From Porphyridium purpureum (lineage: Eukaryota > Rhodophyta > Bangiophyceae > Porphyridiales > Porphyridiaceae): a stretch of 64,000 bases of DNA. Made by a program: the position numbers and the translations under genes. The notes beneath the pieces were generated by a model that saw only the letters and a program-made list of their open reading frames with translations, ran no database searches and had not been told where the DNA came from. Numbering within the stretch: position 1 is the first letter of the stretch; each line of letters begins with the position of its first letter. This document shows positions 1 to 9,322 of the stretch, in pieces. The stretch lies in the NCBI GenBank assembly GCA_008690995.1, contig VRMN01000003.1:930001-994000 (forward strand). Reading direction: 5' to 3'.

Positions 1-339
1 GTCTTCTTCTGGGTCTAATACAAGCATGTCTGACTCGGCAGTTGACTTGGTGAGTCCGCTCCGAAACAAGTTTTTGGCCTCACACTGTATAATTGCCGCC
101 ATAATGCGGTCGTTGAACTCAAAGGTGGGCGAGCCTATGTACTCGACCAGCTCTAAGAGCGCGTTCCGCTTCACGTGCTTGAGCAGCAAGTCCGCGCGTG
201 GATCGCAGAAATCGCATCGAATTTCACAAAACTCCAGCTTGGCGACAATGAGATCGTCCAGCTCCTCCTTTGACTTGGCGAACTGGAGCGCCTTGATGTT
301 TTCAAAGGGTTGCTTCTTCCGCGGCATGTTTTGCAGCAT
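1..339 (-). CDS. PP2A B56 (B') regulatory subunit, N-terminal part, cut by window edge
   Basis: The 113 visible codons match the start of the B56 fold: a KLEFC helix, then VKRNALLELVEY, then NLFRSG and the family hallmark DPEED, which in other B56 proteins leads into the HEAT-like body. B56 subunits direct the PP2A catalytic core to substrates in nucleus and cytosol. The ATG at 339 is chosen because the open frame upstream has no other ATG before a stop at 409-411; a second ATG lies at 327. The N-terminal tail is very short for the family, which usually has a longer disordered leader. The rest of the gene lies beyond position 1. Identity is fairly secure from the motifs; the isoform cannot be told. 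Confidence 0.8.
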   Translation of the reverse strand, partial: MLQNMPRKKQPFENIKALQFAKSKEELDDLIVAKLEFCEIRCDFCDPRADLLLKHVKRNALLELVEYIGSPTFEFNDRIMAAIIQCEAKNLFRSGLTKSTAESDMLVLDPEED

Positions 340-2330
340 TGCGCGCGCGTTCTTCCCCCACGCCACGCCGACAACCACCTTGCTCGCAGAGTCCGTGTAC
401 GACAAACATCAAGCCCCGTCAAACCTCTCAACCCGGGAAATCACGACCACGGTCCCTCGTCGGTGCGTGCACGAAGGCCCGCTCCCCGACCGAAAGCCCG
501 TCGCTTCGGACCCTCAATCCCCAGCCCCAACCCGTCTGATGGCGATACGCAGCCCCCTTCCTCTCCGTTTTCTTGATGGGACGCTCGGGAGCAGTATCTC
601 ACTGTCCGCCTCCGTCGCGCACCACTCGCCACGCTCCTCTGTCTCCTTGGTCCAAACTCGACGCTCGCCCACGCACCCCACTGCCTCCCCGGCGTGTATT
701 GTCGTCGCGCCCCGACTCCAATCCCGCGCCCTTCCTGTCCTCCCCCCTTCTTTCCTCCGCTGCGCGTGTCGTTCACCAGCGGCTTCTTACCGCACCCTTA
801 AGACTACCACCACCTTTTCGATCAAACTGCGCGGCGGTCGCCCGGCGCGTGCTCGGCCGCCACACGACGCGTGCCTGCTGCTCGTCGTGCGCTTTCGCTC
901 CCGCCTTTCCCCAAACACGCGGCTGTGTTCACCCGCACGTCCTTTCAGCCCCCGCCCTCCACCACCGGTCGAATCCCCCTTTCAACACACCGCCCACCCA
1001 AAACCTACTCAACATACACCAACACACCAAACGCAAATCCGAAAAAGAAGAGAGCTCTTTCTGGCTTGGCACTCACAAACACTCGCTCACACAGACAAGG
1101 AGAACCGTAGCGCGGGTGGCTTGGCAGCAAGCAGTACCGCGATCGACTTGTCGTTCTGCGCTTTGCTCGCCAAGACGCGGACGCTCGCTCGCGCAGGGCG
1201 ACAAAAAGCAACACTAGAAGAGCCAGCGACCAGCGCTATCAACAGCGTGCTTGCATGCGTGAGACAGACACAGAGAGAGAGAGAATGTGTGTGTATGTTC
1301 GAACGTCGACCGAAAGCTGGATGAAGGGCGACGCGGGTGTCATGCTCGACTCGCGGAAAAAAGCGCACGTCCAAACTTCCGTCAGGTCGCATGATGCGAA
1401 AGCGATGTGTCAGTCACAGTCACCATCACCATTATCATGAGCCGTTGCTGCGGCGCACCCCGGCTCCCCCTCTCTGTTCAGGACGCAAAGCCGTCGAAAC
1501 AAAAAAGCTGCGTCTGCATTTGTGTGTTGTGGAGACGCAACCCGCAGCAATTCGTCGCACGGAGACGACACGGCGTGTGGCGCTGCGGCGCGCGGCTGAA
1601 CTTGCGTCGAACTGTCACGTGGTTGCCAATCAGGGTTACACACAAAAACGTGCACCTGGGCGGAAATGGCGGGCATCCCACCGAAACGTGCCCAACCGTG
1701 AGCTTTCTGCTCCACGTTGCGTCTATTCCCCTTTGGCTCACAGTCAAAATTCGGGGTTGTGGCGCGGGTGAGCGGGAGGACCGACTGGGTGCACGCCACG
1801 AAAGGATTTTTTGAGAACAGCAGGTTGCACGCGCGTGAGTGGAGATGGTCACGTGACATGGTGGGTGCGCGTCGGCGGTAGAAATAGAGATCGATCGTGG
1901 CGCAATTGTTTGGCACGCAACATACCCCAAGACTAATCCGCCGCGTTTCCCAGCACCTCGAACACGTTGGAGGCCACACACACGCGACAACGCTGTCATC
2001 CGGCACAGGGCACACTCACATTGAATCTGGGATCGGGACTGGCTTCGCCGCCTTGCTGCTCACAGTGGTAGTGTGTGTGGTTGTCGGTTGGAATGGAATG
2101 GGGGTCACAATAGAGCTGGATTTCATTTTTCGAAAGAAGGTTCTCCCTCCCGTCGTCACATGAGCGTACGCCACACGAAAGGGGAAAGACGAGCGCGATC
2201 CATCCAGGCAACTTCTGCGGTCTTCTGGCAGCCCCACGTCCGCGCGAGCCGCACACGCCTGTCCCCGCCACTGGTCCGTCACTTGAGCTCGCAAAATTTC
2301 ACATCATTAGTTCACCACAAATAAAAAAGA
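340..2330. other. 2-kb intergenic region, no convincing gene
   Basis: This lies between the start of the B56 gene and the 3' end of the PH-domain gene. It is C- and T-rich on the plus strand (about 450-1010), then has a short GA run near 1267-1283 followed by GT. Several long open frames exist in all directions, but they are Pro/Arg/Ser/His-rich, overlap one another and match nothing I know. It presumably holds the B56 promoter and 5' leader and the 3' end of the PH gene. Confidence 0.5.
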
Positions 2331-3017
2331 CTAGGCATAAGATCGGAGCAGCTCAATCCAGTACTCCCTCCCGAGCGCGTCGCTCGTGCTGAACACGTAT
2401 TTCCTCTTGCCCGTCTTGAGCGTGAACTGGCAACGGTAGACGCCATCGCTTCCACGCACGTCGTCCGCGAGTTTCGAGTCTGATTCTTGCAAAACAATCA
2501 TCTGGGAAGTCTTCGCCACAATATGGTTCTTCTTGTCATATTTGAACAGGAAGAGAACGGGCCCAAAGTACGCGTGGTCGACAACCGTCGCGAACCGCTT
2601 TTTCCACATCGTGGTGAAGAACTTCTGACGGATGAAGAGATCGCCCCGACCGCATGTGTTCTGCAGCTCCTCCCCTGAGTTAACTTTGGCCGCAATGACA
2701 CCAGAGCAATGCGCAATATCCCTCATGGCCTGTTCCGCTCCCGGCTGTTGAGTGAATCGCACCGGAATGTCGTGGCTCTCGGCCATGTGATCTTTGGCGT
2801 GCTCGCGGTCGCCCTGGAAGAGTGGCTTGAATTCCATAGATTCCGCAGATGGCTCCAAGTCAGCAAAAGCCGGCGCGCCCTTGGTCGGCGCGTCCTTGGC
2901 GGGTGTCAGATGCGGCGTATTGTTCTCTTTATCCTGCCAGTCATTCGCGCCCCCGATGCTCTCCTGCAGCTCGGCGAGCATCTGCTCCGCCATCGTAAGA
3001 TCAAACTCTGTCTCCAT
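2331..3017 (-). CDS. PH-domain protein, 228 aa
   Basis: The N-terminal 120 residues are acidic and probably disordered. The C-terminal 100 residues look like a pleckstrin homology domain: FIRQKFFTTMWKKRF as strands 1-2, hydrophobic strands with VLFLFKYDKKN and QFTLKTGKRKYVFST, and a closing helix with the family's single Trp (YWIELL). Such domains bind phosphoinositides or proteins at membranes. No catalytic domain is present, so it is probably an adaptor. The ATG at 3017 is the first in frame. Two GTACAGT motifs lie 500-540 bases upstream. The fold is a fair call; the function is unknown. Confidence 0.65.
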   Translation of the reverse strand: METEFDLTMAEQMLAELQESIGGANDWQDKENNTPHLTPAKDAPTKGAPAFADLEPSAESMEFKPLFQGDREHAKDHMAESHDIPVRFTQQPGAEQAMRDIAHCSGVIAAKVNSGEELQNTCGRGDLFIRQKFFTTMWKKRFATVVDHAYFGPVLFLFKYDKKNHIVAKTSQMIVLQESDSKLADDVRGSDGVYRCQFTLKTGKRKYVFSTSDALGREYWIELLRSYA

Positions 3018-3817
3018 TCTCTTCTCTGTCGCAAACTCGGTAAAGTGCCAACGCGCGAGTTTCGCAGCCGCACCAAAATCAGATCCTGCGTTCGCTTTCT
3101 CGCACTCTTCTCTTTTCGGCGCCTTTCCTCCTGATCACTACACCTGTCGGAGGCACTTTGCGGCTGGCGGATGGAAACTTTCCCCTTCCTCGTCAGTCTC
3201 GATCTTGGCGAATTGCAGTCAACCTCGTCTTCTGGGCACCGACCAAGCTGGTTCTTTATGTACACCGCCCACGACCCGACGGGGCCCGACTATCGCGAAA
3301 CTTAAGCGCCATGCAGCCGTTTCAAGTACGTGCTGCGTCGTTGCAAATGGGAAGCGCGCCCTGCGGAAGCAACAATCACAGCGTTGTCTGATTTTTCAAA
3401 ATGTCCGCAACGACTGTCCAAATCGTGGCTTGCCCGTTTCAGTCGTTTCGTTCGCTCAATCGTTTCGAAACGGTCAAGCAGGCCTGGGTACAGCTTTTCA
3501 CAATAGATGAAGTACAGTTCGCTTTTCTTCGCCGAAGTGTCCGAGGAGGGAGGTACAGTAGCGCGTGCTGGTCTTGCCGGTCTCGCGCTGCGCGTGCCAT
3601 GAGGGCATGTTGTGCGGACCGGCTGTTCCCTGATGCTGGTCGGTGCGCTGGACCGGTTCCTGAGCGTGGTCGTACAGCCATGCGGCTGGCTAAATCAAAG
3701 ATGCCCGGCAGGACTGGCGTCGCGTGTGACGCAAATCATTTTCTTTCGCTTCGCCACGCTCATCAAAATCAGTCCACACCCAGGTCAATCGGGTTAAGTG
3801 CAGACATGCCATGCTAG
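3018..3817. other. 800-bp intergenic region with GTACAGT motifs
   Basis: This lies between the PH-domain gene start and the end of the methyltransferase gene, both on the minus strand. Open frames here are short and arginine-rich. GTACAGT occurs at 3512-3518 and 3553-3559 and GTACAGC near 3488. I see no RNA gene. Confidence 0.4.
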
Positions 3818-5905
3818 TTAATGGGATTCCGAGTCGAGAAGCACGAGGAGCTCGTACACACATCGAGAAAATGCTAAGCGGGTCGCGTCATCACTGTCCA
3901 TCGCAGCAAGTCGAACGTCCGCGCGCTCGCCGACGTGAACGGCATCCTGATAGGACGCAATGAACGTGTCCACGAGCATGCATTCGAATGGAGCGTGACG
4001 AGAATCGTAAGATAATCTCTTCGCCGATCCTCGGATTTCACGATCCCAGCATGTGCGGTGAAGTTCGTTCACGAGTCGCGCGATGTGAAGAAATCGCAGA
4101 GCGAGGTGAAGCAGAGACATTTCTTCGACGTGCTCAGACTCCTCAAACGACAGTTCTTCTCTGCACAGCATGTCCGCGCGGACGGAGCGTGTGGCCGCAG
4201 AAAGAAACTCGTTTTCGCCGCGAATACCGTGCCTGTCAAGTTGACGTATCTGTGCCTCGACGAGTGGAAACTGTTCTAACAGCTTGTCAGCGTACGAGTC
4301 ACCGAATAGAAGAGCAGCACACCCTTGCACATTCAGGCACTGCTCAACTACGCGAACCACATCATGCAGCGTGGCACTATCCAGTGCACTTTTCACGTAA
4401 GATTCGCTGAGTGCGGTATCGAGATACGCCGAATCCACGAGGTTGGTGAGGGCTCGGAAAGCAGCGTCAAAGCATTTGGAGTACGCAATCTCCATGCGAG
4501 ATTGAGACAGCTCGCTATTTATCGCGATCGGTCTCCCACCGTTGTCGAAGCACTCCCTCATCGTTTCATGGACAAGATTGGTGCAGCCTTGGACGTAGTG
4601 CGATAGTGATTTGAGGGATATGCTCTCCAGCCCTGCCAGGTCGCAGCTCGATTTAAAGCGACACAAGGCAGACGCCAAAAGAAGGGTTTCAGTCGTGACC
4701 ACGCCTACGTTGCTGGTGGTCATGCGGCGGCCAAAGTCGTTGTCGCCCAGAGCACCGTTCTTTCTTCTCTGGAAGAACGACGCAAGGCGAACCCCCAATT
4801 CGGGATTCAAGGCAACGCGTGCGTGAATGTCGGTCACATTCTTTACTTGCGGCTCATGTGAGGAAGTATCATGCAAAACCAGCACACCGCTCGCGACCAG
4901 ACGATTTTCGAACGCCAGCCCGAGCTTTGAAAGTCCGAAGCTGACGTGGCCCTTTGGTATCGGACGCATGACTTTCCCGTTCACAAGACTTTTCCGATCT
5001 TGTGTGAGCCAGCTTTTCAAAACGGCTCGTTTCTTCTCTGGCGTCAGGAAGAAGCGCTCGCGGGGTACACTCTGTTTAGCTCGCTTGTATGCGTCGTAGA
5101 TGCTAATGGCCACCGCAACACTCACGTTCATTGACTCGACGAAGCCACGCATTGGAATTGTAAAGTAGCCATCCGCGAGCTGCAGCATCTCTTCAGTCAC
5201 GCCTTGCACTTCGTTGCCAAACACCAAAGCCACTTTCTGGTCCGAGTAATCAATGTCATCCAAGCTCACGGCCTGCGGGTTCAGACTGCTCACCAGAACC
5301 TTGTATCCTTGCGCGTGTAGCTGCGCAACGCAAGCTGCGGTACTGCTATACTCGTGAATGGACAGCCACTTATGACAGCCTTTCGAAACGGCTTGAGCGC
5401 TATGTTCACTCGCGAGAGCGTCCAAGAGAGAAACCGTGCTGTCCCTGCGCGCATGTACCGCGTGCACATCCTGAATGCCTGCTGCATCACTCGTACGCAG
5501 TGTCGCCGCCAAGTTATGCAATATGTTGATGTGTTCCAGAACCAACGCAACATGATGTGTTCGCTCCTGCAGCGCGTGCAACATGCTGTTTGCGCGCGAC
5601 TCTGTCAGCCCTCGAAGCAAGGCGCGAATCGATTGTGACTCTGCATCTTGGTCGCCACCGATCACGCCCCACTGCTCCAGCATGCGCGAGAATTCTGCCA
5701 CTCCGTTGCTGCCTTCCGCGACGCGGGCATACTTCCCGGTCCGCGTCGCAATCCCGTTCTGCAAGGTCTCTTGGCGTGACTTTGCTTCCATCGAAACGAA
5801 CGCTGTGCGCTGGCGCCGAGACCCACGGTGCCCAAGCCGCAGCTGCAGACGCGTGGCGCGGTGAGATGCTCCACAAGGTAGTAAGAACGCAGTCATCGGT
5901 ATCAT
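3818..5905 (-). CDS. SpoU/TrmH-type RNA 2'-O-methyltransferase with long C-terminal extension, probably organellar
   Basis: Counting from the ATG at 5905 (695 aa), residues 120-275 carry the three SPOUT motifs: NLAATLRTSDAAGI, LVFGNEVQGV and IPMRGFVESMNVSVA. This family methylates a ribose 2'-OH in tRNA or rRNA using AdoMet bound in a knotted fold. The first 45 residues are basic, Ser/Arg-rich and contain AFLLP near the start, as in an organelle leader. After the catalytic part comes about 390 residues of helical sequence I do not recognise. The frame is open further upstream only through a GTG at 5950; ATGs also lie at 5896 and 5791. Only 50 bases separate this ATG from that of divergent SF3A1. 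Catalytic family confident; substrate and compartment inferred. Confidence 0.8.
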   Translation of the reverse strand: MIPMTAFLLPCGASHRATRLQLRLGHRGSRRQRTAFVSMEAKSRQETLQNGIATRTGKYARVAEGSNGVAEFSRMLEQWGVIGGDQDAESQSIRALLRGLTESRANSMLHALQERTHHVALVLEHINILHNLAATLRTSDAAGIQDVHAVHARRDSTVSLLDALASEHSAQAVSKGCHKWLSIHEYSSTAACVAQLHAQGYKVLVSSLNPQAVSLDDIDYSDQKVALVFGNEVQGVTEEMLQLADGYFTIPMRGFVESMNVSVAVAISIYDAYKRAKQSVPRERFFLTPEKKRAVLKSWLTQDRKSLVNGKVMRPIPKGHVSFGLSKLGLAFENRLVASGVLVLHDTSSHEPQVKNVTDIHARVALNPELGVRLASFFQRRKNGALGDNDFGRRMTTSNVGVVTTETLLLASALCRFKSSCDLAGLESISLKSLSHYVQGCTNLVHETMRECFDNGGRPIAINSELSQSRMEIAYSKCFDAAFRALTNLVDSAYLDTALSESYVKSALDSATLHDVVRVVEQCLNVQGCAALLFGDSYADKLLEQFPLVEAQIRQLDRHGIRGENEFLSAATRSVRADMLCREELSFEESEHVEEMSLLHLALRFLHIARLVNELHRTCWDREIRGSAKRLSYDSRHAPFECMLVDTFIASYQDAVHVGERADVRLAAMDSDDATRLAFSRCVYELLVLLDSESH

Positions 5906-5955
5906 GTCTCTGATCGCATCGCCGCTTCTCTCGCACAGCGCCGCCGTCACCTGCT
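5906..5955. promoter_or_regulatory. 50-bp divergent promoter between methyltransferase and SF3A1
   Basis: Only 50 bases lie between the two opposed ATGs, so the transcripts probably overlap at their 5' ends or the real starts are internal. No TATA box is visible. Confidence 0.35.
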
Positions 5956-7914
5956 ATGGATGGAAATGGCGCCGTTAAACCGTTTCTCGTTTCCTTTCCG
6001 AAGAAGCCATGCGCCGATAAGCCGGTCGACGCGATTTCTTGTGAACGAGCAGCGAAGAAGAGACAGTTGGCCATGGTGACAGCGTCCACGACGCCATCTT
6101 TGCCGGAGGAAGATGGCAAGGACGGCTCTCCCATCCTTCCGCCACCAGAGATTCGCACCATCATAGAGAAAACGGTGCCGTTCGTGAGGAAGAACGGGCT
6201 GGAGTTTGAGGCAAAGGTGCGTGCGGCCAATGCGTCCAATGTCAAATTTGGGTTTTTGGACAAGTCGCATCCGTACCATGCGTTCTACCAGAGCAGGCTG
6301 CATGCGAGCGAAGAAGATGCCGAAGGTAGGACGACAATAGAACCACCTGGGCATGATGCAGATGAGGCGCTTCGTGCCCGCGCTCCACCTGACCAAGACG
6401 CGCTGGTACCGCCTACCGGCATGATGATGGGTGGGACTGTGACGGGAATGGTCGAGAAGAGGGCACAGATTTCGAAATCAAGACAAGCACTTCTGGAGCA
6501 GAGCAAGACTCGGCCCAGAACGGCGCTTGACCCTCCTCCAGTTGACGTGTTTTCGATCCCGGAATGCAGTTTGGTGCCGACGGCGCTCGAGCTTGAGGTA
6601 GTGAAACTGACTGCGCAGTTTACCGTGTGCAATCCTGCTGCATTTCTGGACGTGATACGAAAGAAGGAACAGCGCAATGCTTTGTTTGCATTTTTACAGC
6701 CGCTGCATCCCCATCATGAGCTTTTTTCGAAATTATGTGAGGCATACAGAATCATTCAAACCAAAGATCAGACTTTGGTACAAAGGATCCTACGCCTGCT
6801 TGACTCCCCGGAGCCAGTCCTGGATCTCATGAACCAAAAAATGGAATGGGAACGGCATCTACACATGGAGCGCGATGATGAGGAGCCATCCGGAGCATCT
6901 AGTGGAGCTGAAGCTGGATGTACAATCGACTGGCACGACTTTACGACCGTGGAAACGATCGATTTTGAAGAGGATGAACATCTCCCGCTTCCTATTCTGT
7001 CGCAAGACATTGCACGAGAATTGCAAATACGCGAGACGGCAGAAGCCGCGACGGTGGCGCAGCAGAACAGTGAGAAACCGGTAGATGAAGACATGGATGT
7101 GGACCACCACCAAACCGCACGAGGCCAGGAGAACGTCGCACAAGACACTGGAGTGGCGGTGAGTGGACAGCTTGTACGGCTTCCGACCGGGCAAGTGGTG
7201 CCTTTGGAGGACATCGCTCGCACAATGCGCGCCCACCTACTGGATCCAAAATACAAGGAGGAGCGTAGGATCGCAGCTGATCGGCGGCGTATTGTAAACT
7301 TGGTGTCGGGTGATGAGGCAGCAGAAAATTTGAATCGCTTTTCTGAAGCTCGTCCCAGAGCTATTGTGCAAAAGAATGTGAATACGGCGAACACACCGAG
7401 GCGACTCTCGACAAATAATGTCGACCCGACGCCTAGAACGCGGTCAGATGCACCATTGCTGCCGAAGCGCGGTGTAGAAGATGATCGAAAGGAAAAACTA
7501 GACGATGAACGGAGGAAGAAAGTACCACGTGTACAGCATACTTCTTCACCATTGGGCACCGACTCGGCCGCGCTCAACCCGAAGTCCGGAAACGACGCGA
7601 GCCGGTTTGTGCCGGAACGTGAATGGATTGCGAGGCATGGCACACTGATCAAGATCTCTGTTCAGGCTCCGACACATGAGAACAACGAATGGAAACTTAC
7701 CGGACAGCGGATATCATTGGAGCTTCCACTCGCAGTCTCCGTCGGGGATTTGAAAAAGACACTGACTCAGCTCACCAAGGTACCTTCGAACAAGCAAAAG
7801 CTTTATGCGGAGCCCGGTGGGTTTCTAAAGGACAATCAATCACTGGCCTACTACAATGTCGTACCCGATTGTGTCATGACGCTGAGCCTCAAAGATCGTG
7901 GTGGGAGGCGGTAG
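5956..7914 (+). CDS. SF3A1: Splicing factor 3A subunit 1 (SF3A1/Prp21)
   Basis: The 652-aa product has the full SF3A1 order. SURP/SWAP 1 is at about 66-115 (phenylalanine-rich, ending HPYHAFYQSRL) and SURP 2 at about 214-266 (ending HPHHELFSKLCEAY). An acidic PRP21 middle segment follows, then a nuclear-type basic stretch around 520, and a C-terminal ubiquitin-like domain from about 560 ending in RGGRR. SF3A1 is part of U2 snRNP and helps it engage the branch site; the C-terminal domain contacts U1 stem-loop RNA in other species. Its presence agrees with a working spliceosome despite few introns here. The ATG at 5956 fits the reading frame, and the gene shares a tiny divergent promoter with the methyltransferase. 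Confidence 0.9.
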   Translation: MDGNGAVKPFLVSFPKKPCADKPVDAISCERAAKKRQLAMVTASTTPSLPEEDGKDGSPILPPPEIRTIIEKTVPFVRKNGLEFEAKVRAANASNVKFGFLDKSHPYHAFYQSRLHASEEDAEGRTTIEPPGHDADEALRARAPPDQDALVPPTGMMMGGTVTGMVEKRAQISKSRQALLEQSKTRPRTALDPPPVDVFSIPECSLVPTALELEVVKLTAQFTVCNPAAFLDVIRKKEQRNALFAFLQPLHPHHELFSKLCEAYRIIQTKDQTLVQRILRLLDSPEPVLDLMNQKMEWERHLHMERDDEEPSGASSGAEAGCTIDWHDFTTVETIDFEEDEHLPLPILSQDIARELQIRETAEAATVAQQNSEKPVDEDMDVDHHQTARGQENVAQDTGVAVSGQLVRLPTGQVVPLEDIARTMRAHLLDPKYKEERRIAADRRRIVNLVSGDEAAENLNRFSEARPRAIVQKNVNTANTPRRLSTNNVDPTPRTRSDAPLLPKRGVEDDRKEKLDDERRKKVPRVQHTSSPLGTDSAALNPKSGNDASRFVPEREWIARHGTLIKISVQAPTHENNEWKLTGQRISLELPLAVSVGDLKKTLTQLTKVPSNKQKLYAEPGGFLKDNQSLAYYNVVPDCVMTLSLKDRGGRR

Positions 7915-8097
7915 CAAAGTGATGTCGTGCACGCAGAACGAGCCCAGACTTATCAAAGCGAGTAGCTTTAGGTTTTGACTCGAAAACAATGACACCATTC
8001 ACGTCCTCATCTTCAGTCCCAAAGAGAACCCGACACGAGCGAACCCGCATAACTCTAGACCGGTGTGAATCTGATGTTCTCTTGAGCTGCAAATTTC

Positions 8098-8742
8098 TTA
8101 CAGCAACATCTGGATGCCGAAACCAGCGTGAACAAGGAACGCAGCCATCGTAGCGGCTCCAATATAGGCATGGACTTTGCGGCCCTGGATCTTTGCTTTT
8201 GGAGTGCTTCCAAAGCCGGAGTACGCAATAATAGCCTCAAGGGTCAAGAGCGCCAGGACCAGGCCTGCGCTCTTCGCATGCTCTGACTCGAGAATGTCGT
8301 ATCCTTGGAGCACCGTGGAGAGGATCCCACCCGATGCGCCCATGAACGCCAAAAGCCAAAACGCTACCATGAGCTGCTCATGGAGCTGCTTCTGCTTGAC
8401 GCCTGCCTTCTTGTCCGGATTCAGTCGGCCTGCCCAACCAAGGTACGCTCCGCCACCGCCCATAGCGGCGACCATGATGGACATCATCACTGGGTGGCCA
8501 TACTTGGTGACCGGCTCGGGCACACCGCTGAAGCCTTTTGCCAGCGTCTCGAGCCACTTGGGGTTTTCCGCGATCCAGTTGAGCGCCTCGTGCGCCGTCT
8601 GCGCGTGCTCCACAACCATGACGGGTGCGGCGCGCGTCCTGATCGCCGCGCGGTGCGCTGGCGCCGCGCGCGTCGCTGGCATTAGTGCCCGCCCATACAG
8701 CCGCGGCGCAACTCCACCCACGCTCACAAATGCCGCAGCCAT
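8098..8742 (-). CDS. DUF4079 plastid membrane protein, 214 aa
   Basis: The protein begins MAAAFVSVGG, followed by an Ala/Arg-rich leader to about residue 44 (ending RTRAAPVMVV), a typical red-algal plastid transit peptide with Phe close to the start. The mature part has about four hydrophobic helices with a His in or next to each (KYGHPVMM, KQLHEQLM, RKVHAYIGA, FLVHAGFG). This is the DUF4079 pattern of cyanobacteria and plastids, reminiscent of small di-haem b561-type proteins. Role unknown; thylakoid or envelope location is inferred. The frame extends upstream only to a GTG (8790), so the ATG at 8742 is used. A GC dyad, a GTACAGT palindrome and a tandem repeat lie just upstream. Confidence 0.75.
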   Translation of the reverse strand: MAAAFVSVGGVAPRLYGRALMPATRAAPAHRAAIRTRAAPVMVVEHAQTAHEALNWIAENPKWLETLAKGFSGVPEPVTKYGHPVMMSIMVAAMGGGGAYLGWAGRLNPDKKAGVKQKQLHEQLMVAFWLLAFMGASGGILSTVLQGYDILESEHAKSAGLVLALLTLEAIIAYSGFGSTPKAKIQGRKVHAYIGAATMAAFLVHAGFGIQMLL

Positions 8743-8790
8743 GGTTGTCCTTTCTTCTTCTGCGACGTACCGTCTCCGCGCTGCGTCCAC

Positions 8791-8877
8791 TTGTCTGCCG
8801 CTACGAATCTGCGTCCGCTTTGTCTGCCACTACGAATCTGCGTCCTCTTTATCTGCCGCACCAAGTCTGCGTCACCG
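8791..8877. repeat. Three-copy 29-bp imperfect tandem repeat
   Basis: Copies lie at 8791-8819, 8820-8848 and 8849-8877. Each starts with TTGTCTGCC (TTATCTGCC in the third) and carries CTGCGTC near its end. The first two differ at only a few bases; the third is more diverged. The array sits 50-135 bases before the DUF4079 ATG, so it is in the promoter or 5' leader. Confidence 0.8.
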
Positions 8878-8950
8878 CATTCCGCCTCGGCACAACCTCC
8901 AGCCGCGGATCCGCAACCGGACAAGTGTGCAACATGTCATCTCGATCACG

Positions 8951-8984
8951 CACTGTACACCCAGCTGGCGCAGCGTGTACAGTG
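8951..8984. promoter_or_regulatory. Perfect 10-bp dyad CACTGTACAC...GTGTACAGTG
   Basis: Arms at 8951-8960 and 8975-8984 are exact reverse complements with a 14-base spacer. Each contains the ACTGTAC core that recurs between genes in this window. The shape suggests a binding site for a dimeric protein. It is about 210 bases upstream of the DUF4079 ATG. Confidence 0.5.
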
Positions 8985-9010
8985 TGCGAATTGCGCACGG
9001 GCGCGCCCAA

Positions 9011-9062
9011 CTCGGCGCGTGCGACCGCGGATGCTTTTGCTCCCGCGGTCGCACGCGCCGAG
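9011..9062. repeat. Perfect 20-bp GC-rich inverted repeat (hairpin), 12-nt loop
   Basis: Arm 9011-9030 and arm 9043-9062 pair without a mismatch around the loop ATGCTTTTGCTC. The stem is nearly all G and C, so it would be very stable in RNA and could extrude in DNA. It lies between the DUF4079 promoter and the 3' end of the phosphatase gene. Confidence 0.85.
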
Positions 9063-9322
9063 CGACTCGAACGCGGTCCAAAGCCGGGGTATCGAGACGC
9101 GTCTCATGCAAGAAGAAAAGGCAGAGACTGCGGTGACAGGGTGCTCCTCCTCTGTGCCCACATGCAGACGGGCGAAGTATGATTCGCGCAACCAAAGCAA
9201 AGGAAAAAGGTTGCGTTTCGATCCAAACGATCCAATTCTCACCGCTGTCGGTTGAGAATTTACCGTCAATAATCATTCCTTTTTGTACAAGATCAAAACT
9301 ATAACTGATGTGATATAGGCAG

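Noticed and set aside
26-1324. 432-residue plus-strand open frame
   Set aside because: Pro/Ser/Arg/His-rich, overlaps the antisense of the B56 start and several other frames, no domain; a product of C-rich DNA.
8791-8877. CRISPR-like array
   Set aside because: Repeats are directly adjacent with no spacers, in a eukaryotic promoter; a plain tandem repeat.
8177-9136. 319-residue plus-strand frame over the DUF4079 gene
   Set aside because: Antisense shadow of a recognisable protein plus the tandem repeats upstream.
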